DNA of 9,272 bases. It comes from an uncultured Rikenella sp. (lineage in GTDB: Bacteria > Bacteroidota > Bacteroidia > Bacteroidales > Rikenellaceae). The DNA lies in contig NZ_CAJTMN010000078.1 in the NCBI RefSeq assembly GCF_910577125.1, positions 1-9,272 on the forward strand, in the 5' to 3' direction. The position numbers were made by a program, and so were the translations under genes. The notes beneath the pieces are model-generated. The model saw nothing but the letters and a program-made list of their open reading frames with translations. It did not search any database and had not been told where the DNA came from. Below are positions 6,501 to 9,272 of the stretch, one piece after another (position 1 is the first letter of the stretch; every line of letters starts with the position of its first letter).

Positions 6501-6576
6501 GGGGTGGCGGGGCCGGGTGGCTGTCGATGGGGGCTTTTGTCGACAAAAAATTCGAAAACCAAACTCTTTTCCCGAT

Positions 6577-7863
6577 ATGAAGACTTTCGACACCGGAGGG
6601 GCTGCACAACGTTCGCGGATCTATCCGTGGGTGGTGGTGGCCTTGCTGTGGGGGGTAGCCCTGCTCAATTATATGGATCGGCAGATGCTCTCGACCATGC
6701 GCGATGCGATGCAGATCGATATCGAGGAGTTGCGCTCGGCGGCCAATTTCGGCCGTCTGATGGCGATTTTCCTCTGGATATACGGCTTCGTGAGCCCGGT
6801 GGCGGGGGCGGTGGCCGACCGCATCAGCCGGAAGTGGCTCATCGTGGGCAGTCTGTTCGTCTGGTCGGCGGTGACGTTCGGCATGGGGTATGCCGAGACG
6901 TTCGGACAGCTCTATGCGCTGCGGGCGGTGATGGGGGTCAGCGAGGCGCTGTACATCCCGGCGGGGCTGGCGATGATCGCCGACTGGCATCGTGACCGGT
7001 CGAGGTCGCTGGCGGTGGGGATTCACATGACGGGGCTCTACACGGGGCAGGCGATCGGTGGGTTCGGCGCGACAGTGGCGGCGGCTTTCACGTGGCACAC
7101 GACGTTCCACTGGTTCGGGATTGTCGGGATGGCGTATGCCGTGGTGCTGGTGCTCTTCCTGCACGAAAACCGCGAGGCGGTGGTCTCGCGCCGGCTGAAC
7201 CGCGAGGCGGCGGGGGCTGCGGGAAGTCTGGCGGGACGGGCGCGGGCGATGCTCAAGGGATTCGGACTCCTGTTCTCCAACGTGGCGTTCTGGGCGATTC
7301 TCTTCTACTTCGCGGCGCCGAGTCTGCCGGGGTGGGCGACTAAAAACTGGCTGCCGACGCTCTTCTCGGAGAGTCTCGGGATCTCGATGGACAAGGCGGG
7401 GCCGATCGCGACGTTTACGATTGCGGTGTCGTCGTTCGTGGGGGTGATTGTCGGGGGGATTCTCTCCGACCACTGGGTGCGGCGGAACCTGAGGGGGAGG
7501 ATCTATACCGGGGCGATCGGGCTCGGGATGACGGTGCCGTCGCTGCTCCTGTTGGGATTCAGCCACAGTCTGGCGGGAATTGTCGGTGCGGGGCTGCTGT
7601 TCGGGGTGGGATATGGCATTTTCGATGCCAATAACATGCCGATTCTCTGTCAGTTCGTTTCGGACCGCTACCGGGCGACGGCGTACGGGATTATGAACAT
7701 GACGGGGGTCTTTGCGGGGGCGGCGGTGACGAGCATCCTCGGCCGCTGGACGGACGGGGGTGACTTGGGGATGGGCTTTGCGTGGCTCAGCGTGATCGTG
7801 GCGGCGGCGGTCGTCATCCAGCTCTATTTCCTGCGGCCTAAGACGGACAATATGGCGGACTGA
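6577..7863 (+). CDS. nanT: MFS sialic acid transporter
   Basis: A 428-residue major facilitator with about 12 membrane segments. The first helix ends in LLNYMDRQMLS (29-39), the NYxDR signature of the anion:cation symporter branch; MFS motif A is at 77-86 (GAVADRISRK), and a second copy in the C-terminal half begins at 293 (GGILSDHWVRR). The position, 76 bp behind nanM and in the nan cluster, supports uptake of N-acetylneuraminate across the inner membrane, like NanT of the Bacteroides NanLET operon; specificity is inferred from context. The frame is open back to 6517, but ATG 6577 is preferred: the extra 20 residues (a polar, unmatched stretch) overlap a short inverted repeat and add nothing to the family. 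The transcript ends at 7896-7918. Confidence 0.9.
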   Translation: MKTFDTGGAAQRSRIYPWVVVALLWGVALLNYMDRQMLSTMRDAMQIDIEELRSAANFGRLMAIFLWIYGFVSPVAGAVADRISRKWLIVGSLFVWSAVTFGMGYAETFGQLYALRAVMGVSEALYIPAGLAMIADWHRDRSRSLAVGIHMTGLYTGQAIGGFGATVAAAFTWHTTFHWFGIVGMAYAVVLVLFLHENREAVVSRRLNREAAGAAGSLAGRARAMLKGFGLLFSNVAFWAILFYFAAPSLPGWATKNWLPTLFSESLGISMDKAGPIATFTIAVSSFVGVIVGGILSDHWVRRNLRGRIYTGAIGLGMTVPSLLLLGFSHSLAGIVGAGLLFGVGYGIFDANNMPILCQFVSDRYRATAYGIMNMTGVFAGAAVTSILGRWTDGGDLGMGFAWLSVIVAAAVVIQLYFLRPKTDNMAD

Positions 7864-8060
7864 CTCTGCCGGGACAGGATGGGCGGATAAAAATCAGGCA
7901 GGCTTTTGAGGCCTGCCTTCATTTTTTTGCGGTCGTACTGCTTTTTCGACCGGTGGATGCGTCGGACGCCGACCGGATGTCCGTGTGCGGCGATCTCTTC
8001 GTTGCGACTGGCCCGTCGGTTGGCCCGGAGGTAGTCGTCTTCGGTGATGCGTCTTTTCAT
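7824..8060 (-). CDS. Small basic protein with internal terminator; candidate ribosome rescue factor
   Basis: A 78-residue Lys/Arg-rich protein starting MKRRITEDDYLRANRRASR. The full TATCTTTG promoter box 41 bp upstream of its ATG supports expression. Its codons 49-56 form the intrinsic hairpin at 7896-7918, followed on this strand by GATTTTTAT, while the stop codon lies about 60 bp further on, inside the 3' end of nanT (overlap 40 bp). Transcripts ending at the hairpin would therefore lack a stop codon and code for about 56-58 residues. This is the known layout of E. coli arfA and B. subtilis brfA, whose products rescue stalled ribosomes when tmRNA fails. Residues 38-48 (RSKK-Y-RKK-K) recall the basic KGKGSYxRKGKH motif of ArfA. 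The similarity is short, so the function is inferred. Alternatively it is an uncharacterised small protein and the terminator is nanT's alone. Confidence 0.7.
   Translation of the reverse strand: MKRRITEDDYLRANRRASRNEEIAAHGHPVGVRRIHRSKKQYDRKKMKAGLKSLPDFYPPILSRQSQSAILSVLGRRK
7896..7918. terminator. Bidirectional intrinsic terminator inside the small gene
   Basis: AGGCAGGC (7896-7903), 7-nt loop, GCCTGCCT (7911-7918). On the + strand it is followed by TCATTTTTTT and ends the nan transcript 33 bp after the nanT stop. On the - strand it is followed by GATTTTTATCC and lies within the coding sequence of the gene 7824-8060. Confidence 0.88.
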
Positions 8061-8100
8061 GATTCGTTGTGACAGGTTTGTCTGCCGTTCGGCAGGGATG

Positions 8101-8108
8101 CAAAGATA
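8101..8108 (-). promoter_or_regulatory. -7 promoter box for the small gene
   Basis: Reads TATCTTTG on the - strand, the strongest form of the Bacteroidetes -7 box, 40 bp before the ATG at 8060. The -33 region falls in the first bases of repeat island 2 and has no clear TTG. Confidence 0.7.
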
Positions 8109-8126
8109 AAGGATTTTTTTTGCAGA

Positions 8127-8195
8127 GGCTGCTGTGGCGAAACGTAAGTTTCGCCCGTCCACGGGACGTGGGGCCCGCGCGGCCCGAGCGCAGTC
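8127..8195 (+). repeat. Head segment, copy 3 (island 2)
   Basis: Almost identical to 3230-3297 over 68 bp, including CGAAAC-GTAA-GTTTCG, the CGTCCACGGGACG palindrome and GCGCGGCCCGAGCGCAGTC. It begins directly behind the promoter of the small - strand gene. Confidence 0.85.
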
Positions 8196-8205
8196 GAAGC
8201 TCGAC

Positions 8206-8277
8206 GCGCGCCGCCGCCTAAAGAGGGAAATCGTCAAAATGCGTTTGCGCGTTTTGACAAGATTTCCCAAGGCGCGC
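8206..8277 (+). repeat. Nested hairpin, copy 3
   Basis: Outer GCGCGCC (8206-8212) with GGCGCGC (8271-8277); middle GGGAAATC (8225-8232) with GATTTCCC (8261-8268); inner GTCAAAA (8233-8239) with TTTTGAC (8252-8258), closed by GCG/CGC. The left-side unpaired stretch is GCCGCCTAAAGA. Compared with copy 1b every helix has a different sequence but still pairs. Confidence 0.85.
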
Positions 8278-8283
8278 GGCAAT

Positions 8284-8348
8284 GTGGCGGAGCGCCAGCG
8301 GAGCCGTAGTGAGGCGGACACGGTTTTCGCACCGGGTCGGGCTGAGCT
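8284..8348 (+). repeat. Conserved tail segment (island 2)
   Basis: Matches 3500-3562 (GTGGCGGAGCG, CAGCGGAGCCG, TGAGGCGGACACGGTTTT, CGGGCTGAGC), again immediately right of a nested hairpin. Confidence 0.8.
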
Positions 8349-8404
8349 GGAGGCGGGGATTTGGGCTGAGCTATTGTTCGTGCTTTGGGCCGAGAGCGAG
8401 TAGC

Positions 8405-8640
8405 GCGATTCCTTTGGAATCGCCGGCCTCGGGCGCAGCGGCGCGGGGGAGGCGCGCCGAGGACGAATCCGGCAGACGGCTTGCCCAAACTCTTGCGGTT
8501 CGCAGAACCGCTGGGCTTGCGCGCTGGGCCTTTAGCCCACCCCCGGAGCGCGCAGCCCGAACTCGACAGATGGTTTGACCAAGCTTCTGCGGCTCGCAGA
8601 GCCGCGCGGGCCGGAGCCACCCCCGGCGTAGGGCCGCAAT
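8405..8640 (+). repeat. Three tandem hairpin units
   Basis: Three successive units, each a short-loop hairpin followed by a GC-rich second structure. Unit 1: GCGATTCC-TTT-GGAATCGC (8405-8423), then CCTCGG/CCGAGG (8427-8462). Unit 2: GCGGTTC-GCA-GAACCGC (8495-8511), then GGGC-TGCGCGCT pairing with AGCGCGCA-GCCC (8513-8558) around GGGC-CTTTA-GCCC. Unit 3: GCGGCTC-GCA-GAGCCGC (8589-8605), then GCGGGCCGGAGCCACCCCCGG. The first stems differ at matched positions (A:T, G:C, C:G swaps). Units 2 and 3 share ACCCCCGG. No convincing coding frame. Confidence 0.7.
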
Positions 8641-8683
8641 CTCGCGATGCTCGTCGGGTCCCCGCTGGCTCCGGCTGCGACGT

Positions 8684-8722
8684 AGGGTAGAGGCAGCTCG
8701 GTTATTAGGGTAGAGGCTGCCA
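8684..8722 (+). repeat. Tandem GGGTAGAGGC motif
   Basis: AGGGTAGAGGCAGC (8684-8697) and AGGGTAGAGGCTGCCA (8707-8722), 23 bp apart start to start. The second copy is 23 bp from the stop codon of the gene fragment at 8746, matching the arrangement at 3954-3992. Confidence 0.65.
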
Positions 8723-8725
8723 ATT

Positions 8726-8742
8726 GGGAGTGCGGCACGCCC
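8726..8742 (-). terminator. Hairpin after gene fragment 2
   Basis: GGG-A-GTGC-G-GCAC-G-CCC forms a compact hairpin 3 bp beyond the TAA at 8746. It occupies the place of the terminator at 3972-3988 but has no T-tract, so termination is uncertain. Confidence 0.4.
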
Positions 8743-8745
8743 CGT

Positions 8746-8931
8746 TTATTCTGAGAGGCAACGCAACTGAAGACCGCTGGCCCGATAGTCCGAGTTGCCG
8801 GTATTGAGGTACTGCGAATAGGAATTCGAGTTCAGACCACCGATACCGTTTACCGACGATGAGTAACTAAATCCTCCGTTGCCGATACCGCCCAGTACAC
8901 CCGAGTTTGAATCGCGGAAGCCCGGGGCGGA
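8746..8931 (-). pseudogene. 3' gene fragment, same family as 3992-4180
   Basis: Encodes about 62 residues, SAPGFRDSNSGVLGGIGNGG through SYSSSVNG to ASGLQLRCLSE, then TAA. The gapless match to the fragment at 3992-4180, and the shared ends at base level, show common origin as a C-terminal piece of a FISUMP/C-type-lectin-like protein. The frame stays open to 9021, but the upstream residues resemble nothing and the similarity to fragment 1 stops at the APG start. Third-base differences throughout the middle mean the two are not recent products of one adenine-mutagenised template. Confidence 0.6.
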
Positions 8932-8958
8932 GACAGGAATTTTGCATACTTCCGCCCC
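8924..8958. repeat. Inverted repeat at the 5' edge of fragment 2
   Basis: GGGGCGGA (8924-8931) and TCCGCCCC (8951-8958) are exact reverse complements 19 nt apart, placed exactly where similarity to the other fragment ends. Confidence 0.5.
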
Positions 8959-9121
8959 GACACAATAAAACTTGAATAAAACTCCCGCGACATAGGGGGC
9001 TGACCGCCGAACGGTAAACATACGGCGAACTTAGTTTCGGTTCAATAGCGGAATTTCGGAAAGTTTGGCCGAAATTTGCCGGTGCAATACCCCAAAAGAG
9101 TGTTCGGAGCAAAACATTTTC
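8959..9121. other. Intergenic stretch without identified content
   Basis: AT-richer than the rest of the window. I see no gene, repeat copy or terminator. The open frame on the - strand across 9042-9257 has no recognisable protein features. Confidence 0.4.
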
Positions 9122-9129
9122 TATCTTTG
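9122..9129 (+). promoter_or_regulatory. -7 promoter box, rightward
   Basis: TATCTTTG, an exact TAnnTTTG match, at the same form as the boxes before nanA and the small gene. The -33 position has GTTC (9102-9105) rather than TTG. Transcription would start near 9135 and run out of the window. Confidence 0.55.
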
Positions 9130-9132
9130 TCC

Positions 9133-9166
9133 CTGTCGGGAATCCTCCTCACGGAGGCCCCGGCAG
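9133..9166 (+). ncRNA. Structured 5' leader or small RNA start
   Basis: CTGTCGGG (9133-9140) pairs with CCCGGCAG (9159-9166, one G-U), enclosing CCTCC-TCAC-GGAGG (9144-9157). The hairpin starts right where the promoter at 9122-9129 would begin transcription. It could protect the 5' end of a leader or belong to a small RNA. An 8-codon frame MKVFSFYP (9177-9203) follows; I give it little weight. Confidence 0.35.
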
Positions 9167-9272
9167 ACATATTTCGATGAAAGTGTTTAGCTTTTATCCT
9201 TGATAAGAAATCTGGAAAATTTCTATATACGCCATTAACCGTGCTGATTATCAACAATATTTACAAATTGCA

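Noticed and set aside
6517..6576. Earlier ATG for nanT, adding 20 residues
   Set aside because: The extra residues are unlike any MFS N-terminus, and the ATG at 6577 gives a normal short cytoplasmic lead before the first membrane segment.
9248..9256. DnaA-box-like TTATCAACA
   Set aside because: A single 9-mer in AT-rich DNA, with no cluster, no dnaA/dnaN and no other origin feature.
9042..9257. 71-residue - strand frame at the window end
   Set aside because: No promoter on that strand, no recognisable motif, and it is antisense to the rightward promoter and hairpin.

Overview
The window reads as chromosomal DNA from a GC-rich member of the Bacteroidales, most like Alistipes. The grounds are the TAnnTTTG-type -7 promoter boxes, the lack of Shine-Dalgarno sequences before the genes, the sialic-acid gene set typical of gut Bacteroidetes, and G-rich coding strands. 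The genus is an inference; no rRNA or other marker gene is present.

Layout. 1-346: hairpin-rich intergenic DNA. 347-1123 (+): a short-chain dehydrogenase, ending at a bidirectional terminator (1181-1208) shared with the convergent gene 1298-2125 (-), a secreted CsgG/FlgT-like protein of unknown role. That gene is divergent from nanA (2267-3184, +), and each side of the divergent region has a clear -7 box. 3185-4225: a 1-kb gene-free island of structured repeats, ending in a gene fragment on the - strand. 4226-7863 (+): nanE, nanM and nanT, tightly packed. 7824-8060 (-): a small basic protein gene convergent with nanT whose reading frame runs through an intrinsic terminator. 8109-8745: a second island of the same repeats, again ending in a - strand gene fragment (8746-8931). 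8932-9272: intergenic DNA with a + strand promoter box and a structured leader, presumably for something past the window edge.

How the genes work together. nanT imports N-acetylneuraminate. nanM (a lipoprotein Kelch mutarotase) speeds interconversion of its anomers. nanA (nanL in Bacteroides) cleaves it to ManNAc and pyruvate, and nanE, an AGE-type epimerase, converts ManNAc to GlcNAc. This is the Bacteroides-type NanLET route plus a mutarotase. The repeat island separates nanA from nanE-nanM-nanT.

Most notable: (1) the 78-residue gene at 7824-8060 has the layout of a tmRNA-controlled ribosome rescue factor (ArfA/BrfA-like), with its terminator inside the coding sequence and a Lys-rich SKKxYxRKK motif. 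(2) The two islands carry four copies of a nested hairpin whose arms differ in sequence but keep their pairing, plus five short hairpins with the same behaviour. (3) Each island abuts a ~190-bp cassette encoding the last ~60 residues of a FISUMP/C-type-lectin-like protein, conserved at both ends and variable in the middle.
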